A stretch of 64,000 nucleotides of DNA from Flammula alnicola (GCA_015499995.1 JADNRV010000067.1:186001-250000), one strand, 5' to 3'; shown: positions 10,452 through 21,512, counted from the stretch's first letter. The notes: generated by a model from the sequence alone, not told the origin. A program made the numbers and translations.

Positions 10452-10757
10452 CTCCACTCATGCAGCTCGTCTGCCTTTCCGATAATCTTTCAACTCATGC
10501 CAGGGACGGGGTTGTCGTTCTTGCTCAAACATGTGGCTGACATGCTTTTCTCTACGGTAGATCGATGGACCGTCGCGCTCTCGAACGCTCTGTAAGTGAT
10601 ACACTTGTCTCTAAAAAATATTCTTCTTTGCTTACCTTTTCTCTCCTAACGAGCCTATTGTGTGCAATGTTGAGTTCGACGTTCTCTTGCAGTCGTCGAC
10701 AGCAGAGCAGTTCGCACTCCTGGACTCTCGTGACCAAGAACAGCCTACCGCCTGCCG
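10452..10757 (+). pseudogene. TET/JBP-like gene, 5' fragment
   Basis: The sequence is closely similar to the start of the TET/JBP-like gene at 39.5-39.8 kb (minus strand). It shows LSFLLKHVADMLFS, DRWTVALSNAL, a GTAAGT donor, and after the intron PIVCNVEFDVLLQSS and DQEQPTAC. It stops at about 10757, where the Ngaro-like element begins. It starts exactly where the 1,470-bp repeat stops matching. The catalytic part is absent, so it is inactive. Confidence 0.75.
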
Positions 10758-11520
10758 CATTACCCCAGTCCGACCAGACCAGCAGAATTACACCTGCGTG
10801 TACTGGGAGGGCCTGATATACGTCGACCGGGCGGCCTGCTTTGGACTGGCCTCCAGCGCGGGCGTCTTTGGTGCCATTGCCGAAATGCTGATGGCCATTT
10901 ACCGGGCATCGGGCTACTGCGCCATCACCAAGTGGGTGGACGACTTCTTTGTTGTCGCCTATCCATCAGACACCTGGACCGAGGAGGATTTCATTTTGCT
11001 CACTGGCAAGCTGGGCGTACCTTGGAGCCTCGAGAAGATGCGCCGGCTGGCTGTGGTGCAGCGCTTCACGGGTTCGACTGGGACCTGGACCGGCGCGTGG
11101 TCTCGCTTCCCGCGGAGAAGCTCGCAGCTACAGTGGCGCTCCTCAAGGAGTGGGCAGCACCCAATGCTCTTCACACCCAGAGAGGCCGCTTCCCTGCATG
11201 GGAAACTGGTACACATCTCCTCCATCTTTCGCTGCATCCGCCCTTTCCTGCGCTTCGTCTCGTAATTTGCATCCACTTCCCCCGCCCATCACTCCCACCG
11301 TGCCCAGCGCTCGCCGAACAGCGATCTGCTTGCCGACCTCTCCTGGATCCGCTTTATCCTCGAGTCTGCACCCAATTTTCTTCCGCTGCGCCCCTCAGAC
11401 CGCATCGACCTCGACTGGTGGGGCGATGCGAGCTCCTCCTTTAGCGTTGGCATTGTCATCCAAGGCCATTGCGCTGTGTTGAAGTATGCCCCGGGATTCG
11501 AGGTGGGGGATGTCGCCCCT
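10758..11520 (+). pseudogene. Reverse transcriptase plus start of RNase H
   Basis: The first frame gives YTCVYWEGLIYVDRAACFG and the RT active-site region TKWVDDFFVVAYP; the catalytic pair is VDD in place of the YxDD form. A frame shift near 11070 leads to FDWDLDRRVVSLPAEKLAAT and then to ASLHGKLVHISSIF with a final RPFLRFVS, the connection region. A further frame opens RNase H with DLDWWGDASSSFSVGIVI and KYAPGFEVGD. N-terminal RT motifs are missing. Confidence 0.7.
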
Positions 11521-11805
11521 GGATAAGGCGTCGGTGATGTTGTCGCGGCTCGCGACGTACTCTGAGTGAAGGGAAAGCTGGTTCTTGGCCAGAAGCTTGT
11601 ATATCTCTTTCAAGATGCGGATGGTATTTCTGCTCCTGGACCTGCCTTTGTTCACCACGGCAACCACTCCTTGGTTGTCTGAGCGGACTAGAAAGGATGA
11701 GCCAGCATGGTTGGCGCTCTCGATGATGCGGTAGTGGAAGGCCACACGTAGGGCAAGCTCTACTGGCACGGCCTCCGCCCAGCCAATGTCGAATGCCTGG
11801 TGTGG
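11505..11805 (-). pseudogene. Inverted RNase H core segment
   Basis: On the minus strand this segment encodes the rest of the RNase H: FDIGWAEAVPVELALRVAF, FLVRSDNQGVVAVVNKGRS, HSEYVASRDNITDALSRGD. The plus strand on the left ends at KYAPGFEVGD and on the right resumes with AAFLHGFPDATVQ and PLPLHLVGKLVSL, the parts that normally flank this core. The simplest reading is a clean inversion of about 300 bp inside the element. Confidence 0.75.
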
Positions 11806-11949
11806 GCCGCCTTCCTCCATGGCTTTCCCGACGCCACTGTCCAAGCACATATCCCATTACCACTGCATTTGGTGGGCAAGCTCGTATCATTGTGAGACCT
11901 GCGTTTGTTTCGCGTGTAGTACCCAGCAACTCAGAGCTCTGAGTTTATC

Positions 11950-13083
11950 ACATTGAGCACGTCTCTGGTCTACAGCCTCTCCTGAGTCCTCTCCGCCCCA
12001 AATGCCCCTCCATCGAGCGTATCTTCCTCTGGAAAGGGGTGAATACACCTCCTTCCCCTGTGATCGACAACCCGCTGCTACGACACCTTGCCCGCCTTGC
12101 TATCCTGGCGTCATTCAAGGACCCCACCAGCTATGGCTCTAGCCTCCGCAAATTCCACATCTTCTGCGACGTATTTTCTATCCCTGAGACTGCCCGCCTG
12201 CCTGCTAGCACAGAGCTCGTTTACAGCTTCCTGCTATGTGTGTCTGACCCTGACCCAGAGAACCCTATCTACCAGGATGGCACTATTTTCGAGAGTGTGT
12301 CCATTGCAACTGCACGCAAGTACATGTCAGCCATCCGCGCATGGCACATTGCTCAGGACTGGCCGCCGCCACTCTCCGAGGCCAGCACCGCCATCATCCT
12401 GGCTGGGATCCGTGGGATGGAGAACATCCAGGCTGCCAATGGCCAGCGCCGCCGCCCGCCTCGGCCACCTATCACAATTGTTATGACGTACACACTGCGT
12501 GCTGTCCTCAACCTGGCTGACCCCTTTGATGCCTGCCTGTGGGCGCAGTGCACGTGCGCTTTCTTTGGGCTCATGCGCTTTGGCGAGGCCTCCGTAAAGT
12601 CTAGAGCTGCATTCGACAAAGCAAAACACCTCACACGGCAGGACCTGTTCTTTGGGACTGACCTTAATGGCAGACCCTGCGCCCGCCTCCATCTGCCCTC
12701 TGCAAAGACAGCGAAGGCTGGGGAAACTCAGGATGTATTCCTCGTCGAGGAGGAGGGCCTGTGCACAATTGCTGCTCTTCACAACCTGATAAGGTTGTAC
12801 CTGCACGCCCTGAGGATCCACTGTTCTCGTGGACGGACAGCAAAGGCAGTGTGCGCCCGACCGTAAAAGCGACATCTCTGTCCAAGATCAACATCATCCT
12901 GTCTGCCGCGGGCTTCGGCAATGCCTTCGGGCACTCTTTCCGCATCGGGGGCGCCTCCTACCTCGCCAAGGGCGTTTCCCCGAGATCGTCCGCATCCACG
13001 GCCGCTGGAAATCACTGGCATACGAGGTCTACATCCGCTCCTTTGAGCAGATCGCCTCAACGCGCCTGGCTAACCGGGTCTGA
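11950..13083 (+). pseudogene. Tyrosine recombinase (YR) of the retroelement
   Basis: The frame reads RIFLWKGVNTPPSPV, DNPLLRHLARLAILASF, then the core-binding region and the catalytic domain. The catalytic residues are visible: first Arg in FFGLMRFGE, HxxR as GHSFRIGG, the Trp of HGRWKS and the tyrosine region YEVYIRSF. A frame break near 12790 and a second near 12985 separate the catalytic boxes, so no full-length enzyme is encoded. The family cuts and rejoins DNA through a covalent 3'-phosphotyrosine. Confidence 0.75.
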
Positions 13084-13144
13084 AGGCACTCGCCTCTTGG
13101 TTGGGTTGGCGGCAGTTCCTCGCCGCCGTTTAGTCTCGTTGGGT

Positions 13145-13655
13145 CAGCGGCTCGTTTCTGCCCGCGTTCCACGTCAGCTACGCTGACCCAACCCAACCTT
13201 CGTTCTCTCACAGCATTCACTCATGCGGATGCCAGACGAAAGCTGGAATTAGCTAAGCTACCGGCATTCCTCGCGCAGCCGGGATAAGCCGGTCGCGGCG
13301 TCCAGCTGAGCGGCAAGGAGGGCAGTGGACAAATTTCACGCTCTCGTGCTCTCCACTGCCACACTTGCCACCAGCATCGCGCGTATCGGCCCTCTATCTC
13401 CCTCGTGACAGTTTCTTTGACCCACCCACCCATCCTCCCTTACATCCTGACTTATCTAACCGTACCCAAAATTATATATGCTTACCAACACATTAGCTCC
13501 GCACAGTAAACGTTGAGAGAGAACCGCGCGGTCAAAATAAACCCGCCCGCCCAGCGGCTCGTTTCTGCCCGCGTTCCGCGTCAGCTGCGCTGACCCAACC
13601 CAACCTTCGTTCTCTCACAGCACTCACTCACGCGGATGCCAGACGAAGCTGGACT
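13145..13655 (+). repeat. Split direct repeats downstream of YR
   Basis: A block of about 105 bp beginning CAGCGGCTCGTTTCTGCCCG and ending GCGGATGCCAGACGAA-AGCTGG occurs at 13145-13250 and again at 13551-13655, with only a few differences. The 300 bp between them is unique in the window. Two direct repeats after the YR gene, separated by a spacer, match the B1-A2-B2 layout of Ngaro elements. The A1 copy expected upstream is missing because the 5' end is truncated. Confidence 0.7.
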
Positions 13656-13776
13656 TTCTTTCCCCGCTCATCCTCCTGTCACGCTAAGCGTCAATTTTTA
13701 CTCTCTTCTCCCCTCCTTCTATGCAGGTGTTTCCAGGTAAAGCTATTCTTTTACTCTCCCTTTATCTTCTTTTGAC

Positions 13777-14854
13777 ATGCCTGCCTCCATAGACCAAATC
13801 AGAGTGGGACCTACGTACCCGGTTCCAGACCAAAATGGTAAGTTCGTACCTTTGTTGCAGAGTGCCTCTATCTAATACCTTCCTCGCAGCAATTCCCCCC
13901 TCCAATGTAGTTGATATTTCTGACAGTGAAGACTTCTCTGACGGTGAAGACACCTCCGACGTTGAAGTGGGGGCCGAACACCCTTTGGCGATCCTAGGGG
14001 CCAGAAACAAAAAGAAGGCTTATTGCGTGTTCTATGGCCGGTCAACTGGTGTTTTTTTGACATGGTATGTCCTTTGAACTCCCTTGTATGTGTTTTGTAC
14101 TGCTCTAATAAATCAGGAGCTCGACAGAATTTCAAACGAAGTTTTTCTCTGGTGCGTCTCACCAGGGCTACCGCAGCCAAGAGGAGGCCATCGCCGCGTG
14201 GGATTATGCTGTTTCCACTAATGTCATTGGACCGCCCTCTGCTAACACCCACCGTCGCCGTCGTGGTGCTTCACAGCCGTCTACTCCGAGACGTCACAAG
14301 ACCTCCATGCCCCTACAGGCTCACCGTGCTGCAACCTCCTCAACGTCGCGTATTCGCAATGCTGCGCCTATCCTGCCCATGCATTCACCAATTACTAGCA
14401 TGCCTTCAACCCCCGTCCGCCCCATCGTCCGAGCAGCAGGCTTGGCCCCTTTCCCTCCCTCTTCTGTTTCGACCATGAGCTCGGCTACGCCTTCATCTCC
14501 CTCCTCTGTTTCGACCTCCACAAGCAGCTCTGGTATTGGCCGTTCACCGGGATCTTCTGCACCGGCCTCCCGTGGCTCCGCCTCTCGTCTCGCTGCCATC
14601 GAGACTGTAATGCAGAAACTAGACCTAGGACCCCACTACGTTGTTCTCGTAGGAAAAAAACCTGGTGTATATGCTAGCCAGTGCGTCTCTGCCTCGTGAA
14701 TTATTGCTTTTTGCTAACCTTTAAATGCAGGACCTCCGCACTTTCCGCTGCCGGCGATGACCCACGCAATGTTTGTCGCTTGGTCGCATCAAAAGAGCTC
14801 GCCAATTCCCTGTTTGTTACAAAGTACGAGGCTGGCGAAGTAGAGCGCTTGTAA
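13777..14854 (+). CDS. Two-domain RNase H1-N (viroplasmin-like) protein
   Basis: A four-exon model (13777-13837, 13890-14064, 14117-14680, 14731-14854) joins in frame to 307 residues with three introns of about 50 nt. The first domain is KKAYCVFYGRSTGVFLTW, ending GYRSQEEAIAAWDYA. The second is HYVVLVGKKPGVYASQ and onward. Both match the RNase H1 N-terminal/caulimovirus viroplasmin fold, which binds RNA-DNA hybrids or dsRNA. No RNase H catalytic domain follows. VVDISDSEDFSDGED resembles a SUMO-interaction motif, and a long Ser/Pro/Thr linker separates the domains. The gene starts 122 bp after the Ngaro repeat and appears intact; it may be a host gene or a former transposon gene. Confidence 0.75.
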
Positions 14855-15614
14855 TGAGCGCTAGCCCAGTGAAAGTCGGGTCTGAGCAAATCTGGGCTAA
14901 ATAGGCGATTCATGAGCCAGTCTGTGAATAAATGCATTTCTCTGCGCTTTGCACCTCGGCACAGTGTCCCAGTGACTCCGATACTGATCTGAGTTCCAAA
15001 TTCAAATGAAATTGTGAAAGATGGTCGATGCCGCCATTTTCTCGCAACTCTCTCGCTCTTCTGCTCAGTACTGAGGCAACAGTCCCAGGTCCATCTAGCG
15101 CACGCGTACGGACGCTTCATATATAGCAAGCAAAAATTTCAAAGTCCCCATTTCTTTCTTTCTTCCCTCCCCCCATGTTGTCGCTCCCTTGCATCGTCTG
15201 CCAGCGCCTTCTCCCGCCCCATTAACGCGATCACAGGCTACAAAGTAAACACCGTCTGCCTGTTCCATTCAACATTCCTTCCGGTGTATTTCAATGAACT
15301 GCACATTGTACACTCCATCCGTTTCTTGTTTTAAACACGTCTAACCATATTATTCTGGACAAATAGCCGTCAGAAAGTAAATATATGCGCATTTTTTAAC
15401 AATTCTCAATTTCAATGGCCGTGAGTCCAACCTTTCATTTACCTCCAGAATTACTGACTTTATATGTATCCCATTCTCTACGTAGCCTGATGCGTCTCAC
15501 TGTAATGGAAGGACCTACCAAGTTGCAGTTTTTTCCCTTCATGTTGTTTCATAGTCGGAACAGCAACTCACTTATATATCCTTGCTTTTCAGTACTATGA
15601 AATTTCGCCAACCT
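14855..15614. other. No gene recognised
   Basis: Short frames only. AT-rich DNA after 14855 fits a 3' untranslated region for the preceding gene. Confidence 0.4.
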
Positions 15615-15659
15615 GGCGCAAAGCTCGCTTCGCCATCCGGCCCGGGTAATCGGGTGAGG

Positions 15660-15941
15660 CCGGGAGCAGAAATCCCAATGTATCGAGTATTAAAGAGATG
15701 GTGGGACGATCCAAGGCCCGAAAACAATCCCAATGTATCAAGTAGTACTAGAGAGATCGCGTGTCATTGGGCGACAACGGTGTGGTGGTGGAACAGTCCA
15801 AGGCCCGGAAATGATCTCAATGTATCAGTATTAGAGAGATCGTTTGTCGGTGGGCGACTCAGACAGCAGTGGGTGGCTGTAAAGAATGAAAACGGTAAGT
15901 AATGAAAAATCAACAAGAAAAAACCTTCGCCGATGCCAAAT
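15660..15941 (+). repeat. Exon-like repeat with internal triplication
   Basis: A unit like CCAAGGCCCGAAA followed by AATGTATC and AGAGAGATCG occurs three times in diverged form at about 15675-15700, 15710-15755 and 15795-15845. The last unit continues into the block shared, inverted, with 1995-2165, including a conserved splice donor at about 15896. The similarity ends at 15941, exactly where the copia LTR starts, so the LTR element inserted here. Confidence 0.6.
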
Positions 15942-16261
15942 TGTTGGAATAAACGAAACAAACTCAATCCGAGCGCCTCACGCACGGACATATGCTGGTA
16001 CTCCCCGAAGAACAATTAGTATGTATGCTTTGTTCGTACTCTTTTAGTTAGTGTGCTCTCGCACTCCATTTGCTTTAAACTTTTTATGTCGTTCTCAGTG
16101 GACAGTATCTGTCAACTGACATACTAAACATGTATTTTACTCTTTACAGTTATCTACGGTACATTCTACTACGTATCACATAAAGTACCGTACTTGCGTC
16201 GACTCACCCTCAGTCGTTTGCTACCCAAAGAACTGAGCGTCTTCGCTATAAGTTTCCAATA
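15942..16261 (+). repeat. 5' LTR of copia element
   Basis: The stretch begins TGTTGGAA and ends TTCCAATA, a near-perfect inverted terminal pair of LTR type, 320 bp apart. It is followed at once by GGTTATGGGCCCCGC, a plausible primer-binding site, and then by gag. It interrupts the exon-like repeat at its left edge. No 3' LTR is present in the window, so the ends rest on one copy only. Confidence 0.6.
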
Positions 16262-16335
16262 GGTTATGGGCCCCGCGACCTGTGCATAAACTCGATATCA
16301 ATCGGCTATACGACCTCGTGAACTTTTTGCTTACC

Positions 16336-17996
16336 ATGTCTGTCCCTGCAACTTCACTCGCCGACACTCTTCCTTCATCCATCCCGACACTCGATGCCAG
16401 TGGGCTGAACTGGGCAATTTTTGCCGTCCGTTTCCAGGACGCAGTCGAGGCCAAAGGCTTCTGGGGCCACTTCAACGGCACATCTAAGCGCCCGTCAGTT
16501 CCGGCGGCTGCTTCCACAGCTGCCGCTGCACAAACTGCCGCTGCCACCACTGCCGCTGCACCAGCAGCAGTTGCTACCACTGCCCCGGATCCCAAAGACC
16601 TGGTGGACGACGATCTTGCTGCTGCGCTGAAGCAGTGGGACAAAGAGATGTCGGCGAAGTCGTTACTCACGCAGAAGATGCCGGATTCGACGTTGATGCG
16701 GATTCAGTCAAAGAGAACAGTACGCGAGCGGTGGGAAGCTATCGTGACCGAGTACACCGAGAAAGGGGCCTATGCGCAGACGGATTTGCGCACACGTTTT
16801 CTCGAGTCAAAGTGCCCTGAGAAGGGCAACGTCCGCGAGTTCCTGGACAGCCTGCGGACAGCCTGCGAGTCAAGCGAGAGGAGTTAGTGACGGTCGGTGT
16901 CGAAATCGAAGAGAAAGATTACCGTTCCGTCATCATTTCGTCCCTCCCTTACTATCTCTCCAACTTCGCATCGTCACAGCTCGCAGCTGCTCGCATGTTC
17001 GCTCCCACGAAGACCATTGCACCCGACTCCCTGATTTCTCTTATTTCCGAGGAATACGAGCGCCAGAAAACCCAGCGTACTCGACGCACGGGTGGCGGTA
17101 AATCCAAGGATGACGAGAAGGATGAAGTCATGGCTGTTGGCTCATCGTCGTCGTCGAAGGGAAAGGGCCGCATGGGCGACCGTAAACCACCCCGCGGTGC
17201 ATGCTGGAACTGTGGAGAGAAGGGGCATTATAAAGATAAGTGCCCTAAGCCTCAGAAGCCCAGCGGCGACGGCATGAAGGACGACTCACCAACAAAGAAG
17301 GCCTCGGGATCCGCCAATGCTGTAACCGAGGATTCGGATGCTGACAGTGACTTTGTTTTGGCTGTCGACATCGAGACCGAGTCTAATTTTTCGAACGACT
17401 CGATGCCGCCGCTGATGTCCGTGGCTGTATCTGAACAGGAGGATCTCAAAGACGGCAATCACTATGGGGGCGAGGATGTTTCCGATGCTAGTGATTGGTT
17501 TTCGGAGGTGGCTAGCGATGCGGGTGACTTCGAACCTGGCGAAGATTACGGCTGGGATGTGGTGTCAGATGCGGACACTGTGGAATCAATCAGCGACACG
17601 GCGCCTGATGTACTGAGCACTCACACGGACACCGAGCAGCCCAATGCCCCTCGCGTGGAGATTTTCGACTCCGGAACGACCCGCCATATTTCTCCTTATC
17701 GAGACGACTTCGACTCTCTTAGGGAGATTTCTCCCCAGACTCTCCGTGCTGCCAATAAAGGAAATTTTAATGCTATCGGTGTCGGCGAACTCACCATCAA
17801 CGTACCCGATGGAGTGGAGACGAACCAACTCCAGCTCACAGAAGTCCTGTATTCGCCTGAGGTCGGTTATACATTAGTCTCGATCGGGCGGCTCGACGAG
17901 AAAGGATTCAAAGTTACCTTGGGTGATGGGAAGTGTACCATCCGCGGTCCAGATGGCGAGCGTATCGGGCAAGTGCCTGTACCGCCTCGAGCGTGA
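16336..17996 (+). pseudogene. Copia gag and aspartic protease
   Basis: The ATG at 16336 opens gag (MSVPATSLADTLPSS) with the usual LNWAIFAVRFQDAVEAKGF start and an alanine-rich insert. A frame shift near 16880 is followed by the rest of gag, with a CCHC zinc knuckle CWNCGEKGHYKDKC near 17200. An acidic linker follows, then the protease motif FDSGTTRHIS near 17665. Gag packages the RNA and the protease cuts the polyprotein. Confidence 0.8.
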
Positions 17997-20697
17997 GGCT
18001 GATTCCGCGAACGCCATCGAGGCGATCACCCTCGATCAGTTCCATCGCCGCATGGGCCACGTATCCCCTCTAGTTGCCCGAAAACTTGTTGAGAACAAGT
18101 TTGTTACGGGTATCCATCTCCAGGAGACACCCGCCGGCGACCCCTTCTTTTGCGAGTCATGCGTTTACGCGAAGGCTACAAGGAAGCCTGTGCTGAAGGA
18201 GAGAGAGGGCGAGCGGGCAACCGAATTTGCCGGAGAAGTCCATTCCGACCTGTTGGGGCCAGCGCCTGTTTCTACAAAGGGTGGAAAGCGTTACTACGTC
18301 ACATATACAGACGACAAAACCAGGCTTACGAACATTTATTTCCTCGCGAAGAAATTCGAGACCCTGCAGTCCTATAAGGACTACGAGGCTTGGTGCGAGA
18401 CCCAGCACGGTGCTAAGGTCAAGATCCTTCACTCGGATCGCGGTGGAGAGTACGAGGGGCAGGAATTTATTTTATACCTCAAATCTCGAGGCACGCACCC
18501 TAAGCGAACTGTCCACCACACGCCGCAGCATAACGGCGTCGCCGAGCGTCGCAACCGCGTCATCGTTGAGCGCATTCGTGCACTCTTGCATGCGAGCGGC
18601 TTGCCCAAATCTCTCTGGGGCGAAGCTGCGAGGCACGTTGTGTGGTTGTTGAACCGAACATCAACGAAGGCCGTCGATGGAAAGACGCCTTACGAGGCGG
18701 CATATGGGAAGAAGCCCGACCTTAGTCAGGTGCGCGAGTGGGGAGAAAAGGTGTGGGTGCGGGTGGAAGGTGGTACAAAGCTCGGAGGGCGTGTGCGAGA
18801 AGGGAGATGGATGGGCGTGGATGATAATTCCAAGGGCGTGCGGGTGTATTGGCCTGATAAGAGGACGGTATCGGTGGAAAGGAATGTCTATTATGACAAA
18901 ACGGGGGCGTCAGCTTCTCGTCTCGAGGGGGAGGATTGGGATTTCGTCGAAACAAAAGCTGACGAACATACCTCGACTCCAGCGAGCGATAAGGCGCCGT
19001 CAACCTCTCAGGACCCTCCATCTATCCCCATTTCTCAACCTCTGCCTGCCGAAACACTCAATCCACCACCTCCGCCATCTGAAGTCCCATCCGACACTGC
19101 TTCTGACACTGAAACGCGCCCCAAACGCACTCGGCGAGCCACCAGCCGTCTCCAAGATGTTCTCGACGGAAATGCGGTCATGACGAACCGCCGTAATGCG
19201 CCTATTGTCCGTGGTGTGCAGCTCCCAACCCCTCCGCAGCCAGTCGTTCCAAACGAGCCCCTCGAGGAACCAGTACTTGAGGGGGAGGGCTCCAGCGATT
19301 GGATCATGGCGGCTGATTATGCTGACGAGTATGCGATGGTGGCCGAGATCAGCGAGGCTGAGGCGCTTGAGCCACGCTCGCTTGATGAGGCGAAGTTACG
19401 GCCTGACTGGCCGCTGTGGGAGAAGGCGATCGAGGAGGAATTGGGTGTCTTGAGGGCAGCGGGGACATGGGAGCTCATTGATACGCCAGCAGGGGTGAAC
19501 ATTGTGGGTTCCAAGTGGGTTTTCCGGGCGAAAAAGGATGCGGCTGGCAATATCATCCGATACAAAGCACGTCTCGTTGTGCAGAATTCTCACAAGTACC
19601 CGGCGTCGACTATTTCGACACTTTGCACCTGTGGCTCACCTGGCGTCAATCCGCGCCATTCTCGCAATGGCAGCTGCACGCGATCTTGAAATCCATCAGA
19701 TCGATATCAAAGGTGCATATTTGAATGGCGTACTCACCAGTGACGAGCTCATCTACATGTGTCAACCCCCTGGCTATGCAATCCCTGGATCCTCTGGTAA
19801 AGTATGCTGGCTTCGCAAGACTCTCTATGGCTTGAAGCAAAGCGGACGGTTATGGTACCAACGGCTAGTCGAAATCGTCGTGACGAACTTGGATTTTAGG
19901 CAGTGCGACGTGGACCAGGCAGTTTTCTACAGGCAGAGAGGCGAGAGTTTGATCGTGGTGTTGGTTCATGTCGATGATTGCACTATCGCAGCCACTTTTC
20001 ACAGCCACTGATTGCGGCATTCAAAGCCGGCGTCGCCAAGCACGTGGGGATAACAGATCTAGGCGAGCTTCACCGGCTCCTTGGACTCATTGAGGTGCGG
20101 CGTGTGCGTGAAGAACGCTGCCTATCTCTCCCAACGCTCCTACATCGACTCCATTATTCGTCGATATGGCTTACAGGACCTTAAGCCAGTTTCTATTCCT
20201 ACGGATCCCAACGTCCGCCTCACATCCGCGCAATCACCGTCGACTTCACACGACTTCGCACGCATGAGAGATGTGCCTTACCATGAGGCCGTCGGCTCGC
20301 TCATGTACGCGCTTATGCCGTCCAAACTGTCTCGCGTTTTTCCACGAAACCTGGACCCGAGCATTGGGACGCCGTGAAGAGGATATTTCGATATTTGAAG
20401 GGCACGAGGGAGCTTTGGCTTGTGTACGGCGGCGAGGCAAGGGAATTAACTGGATATGCTGATGCTGATGGTAGTATGGCCGAGGATAGGCATGCCATTT
20501 CCGGGTACGCTTTTCTTTTGAATGGCGGCGCAATTTCTTGGAGCGCAAAGCGCCAGGAAATTATTTCTCTTTCCACAACCGAGTCCGAATATGTGGCGGC
20601 CACTCACGCGGCCAAGGAAGCATTATGGTTGCGTTCACTTCTCTCCCAACTCTTCCCAGGCGCGCTCCAACCTACGACTCTATTTTCGGACAATCAT
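17960..20697 (+). pseudogene. Copia integrase, RT and RNase H
   Basis: The integrase has the zinc-binding H..H..C..C (FHRRMGHVSP, FCESCVYAKA) and the DDE residues in VHSDLLGP, LHSDRGGEY and NGVAERRNR. RT begins IVGSKWVFRAKKD. After a frame shift near 19590 it gives IHQIDIKGAYLNGVL, LRKTLYGLKQSGRLWY and the active site VLVHVDDCTIA. Two more shifts lead to RNase H with ISGYAFLLNGGAISW and LSTTESEYVAA. It breaks off at LFSDN. Confidence 0.85.
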
Positions 20698-21200
20698 TTA
20701 CCACGGGCTAACCGCGCACGCTGTAGGGGGCAGGACCTCATTATTGCCGCGTATGTCATACACGTACGCCTCGAGAGTATTTTTACGGTCCTGTTCAGCA
20801 AAGTTGGATCAATATCTGGGATGAGACGAAGAAGGAAAAGTTACCTCAGTATCCATCATGACTTTGTCGGCGGTGTGCATCTGACTTTCCTCCTTATATT
20901 TTTCGACGATAGACCTGTCCAGCGAAGGGTCGAAGTATTCGTAAGGTCGATATCGGAGACTTGAGCATAAGTCGCAGAATCTCGCTGGGAGCCGATTTGT
21001 TGAGTGAGGATGTTGATTGCGGTGGTGCAGTCCTCGGAACAATCCAGAGGGCCGATATAAACTTGATTGAGGCCAGATGGTGTCTTGAGTCGAAGTCAAA
21101 GACCCCGAGTTTCTGAGGGCCGGCGCAACCAGACCTTCCCGATAATACGTATCCGCCAACTTGGCGCGGGCAAGGCTCACTTCGTCATCCCAGAGCCATG
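20697..21200 (-). pseudogene. HSP110/Sse1 chaperone fragment, inverted copy
   Basis: On the minus strand this encodes SLDRSIVEKYKEES, QMHTADKVMMDTE, then a GT-AG intron of about 54 nt and DRKNTLEAYVYDIRG, the C-terminal part of HSP110 chaperones. It is less decayed than the copies inside the 1,470-bp repeats and aligns with them over the DRKN exon and the intron. It abuts the broken end of the copia RNase H. The upstream residues (SGSLTSTQDTIWPQ) are not recognised. Confidence 0.7.
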
Positions 21201-21512
21201 ACACACAGTCAAAGACGGCCCTTTTTGTGGATATCTAGAAAATGGAAGCTGTCTTCAGTCTCATTCTATCTATAAAAGAAGAAGGCATAAGCGATACGAA
21301 TATCCACAGCAGGTCGAACTTACCTTACCAAAGTGCCTCATACTCTGCGCTCCACCTCAAATGCTTCAATTTCGAATGACTCGAAAACTTCGCTTGCTCT
21401 TAAAAAATCAACCGTATGGCTCCGAATTGTCTCAAACGAGTCCGTCTGAGACACTCCTGAAGTCCATTGGAAGCTGAGACGTTGAGGACGTAGCATTAAG
21501 AGTGACACTGAC
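21201..21512 (-). repeat. Fragment shared with the 49-50 kb repeat
   Basis: Two blocks match 49-50 kb: TGACACACAGTCAAAGACGG with TTTTTGTGGATATCTAGA (near 21205 and 49145), and an inverted block around GTCTCAAACGAGTCCGTCTG (near 21430 and 49985). They indicate that the repeat family is longer than the 1,470 bp shared by copies 1 and 2. Confidence 0.55.

Larger units (their letters stand above)
10758..13660 (+). mobile_element. Ngaro/DIRS-type tyrosine-recombinase retroelement
   Basis: In order this unit has a reverse transcriptase piece, an RNase H, a tyrosine recombinase and a pair of direct repeats. That order is typical of YR retrotransposons, which integrate through a recombinase and not a DDE integrase. 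Direct 'split' repeats fit the Ngaro branch, which occurs in basidiomycetes. The 5' end, including the RT fingers and the 5' repeat, is missing. Several frame breaks and an internal inversion make it inactive. It is inserted at the broken end of a TET/JBP fragment. Confidence 0.75.
15942..20697 (+). mobile_element. Ty1/copia LTR retrotransposon, 3' truncated
   Basis: The order is LTR, gag, protease, integrase, reverse transcriptase, RNase H, which is the copia order (integrase before RT). The element ends abruptly inside RNase H at about 20697, where an inverted HSP110 fragment begins; the 3' LTR is missing. Several frame shifts show it is dead. Confidence 0.85.

Noticed and set aside
11395..11850. 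Independent minus-strand gene
   Set aside because: It encodes the missing RNase H core of the plus-strand element, so an inversion is the simpler explanation.
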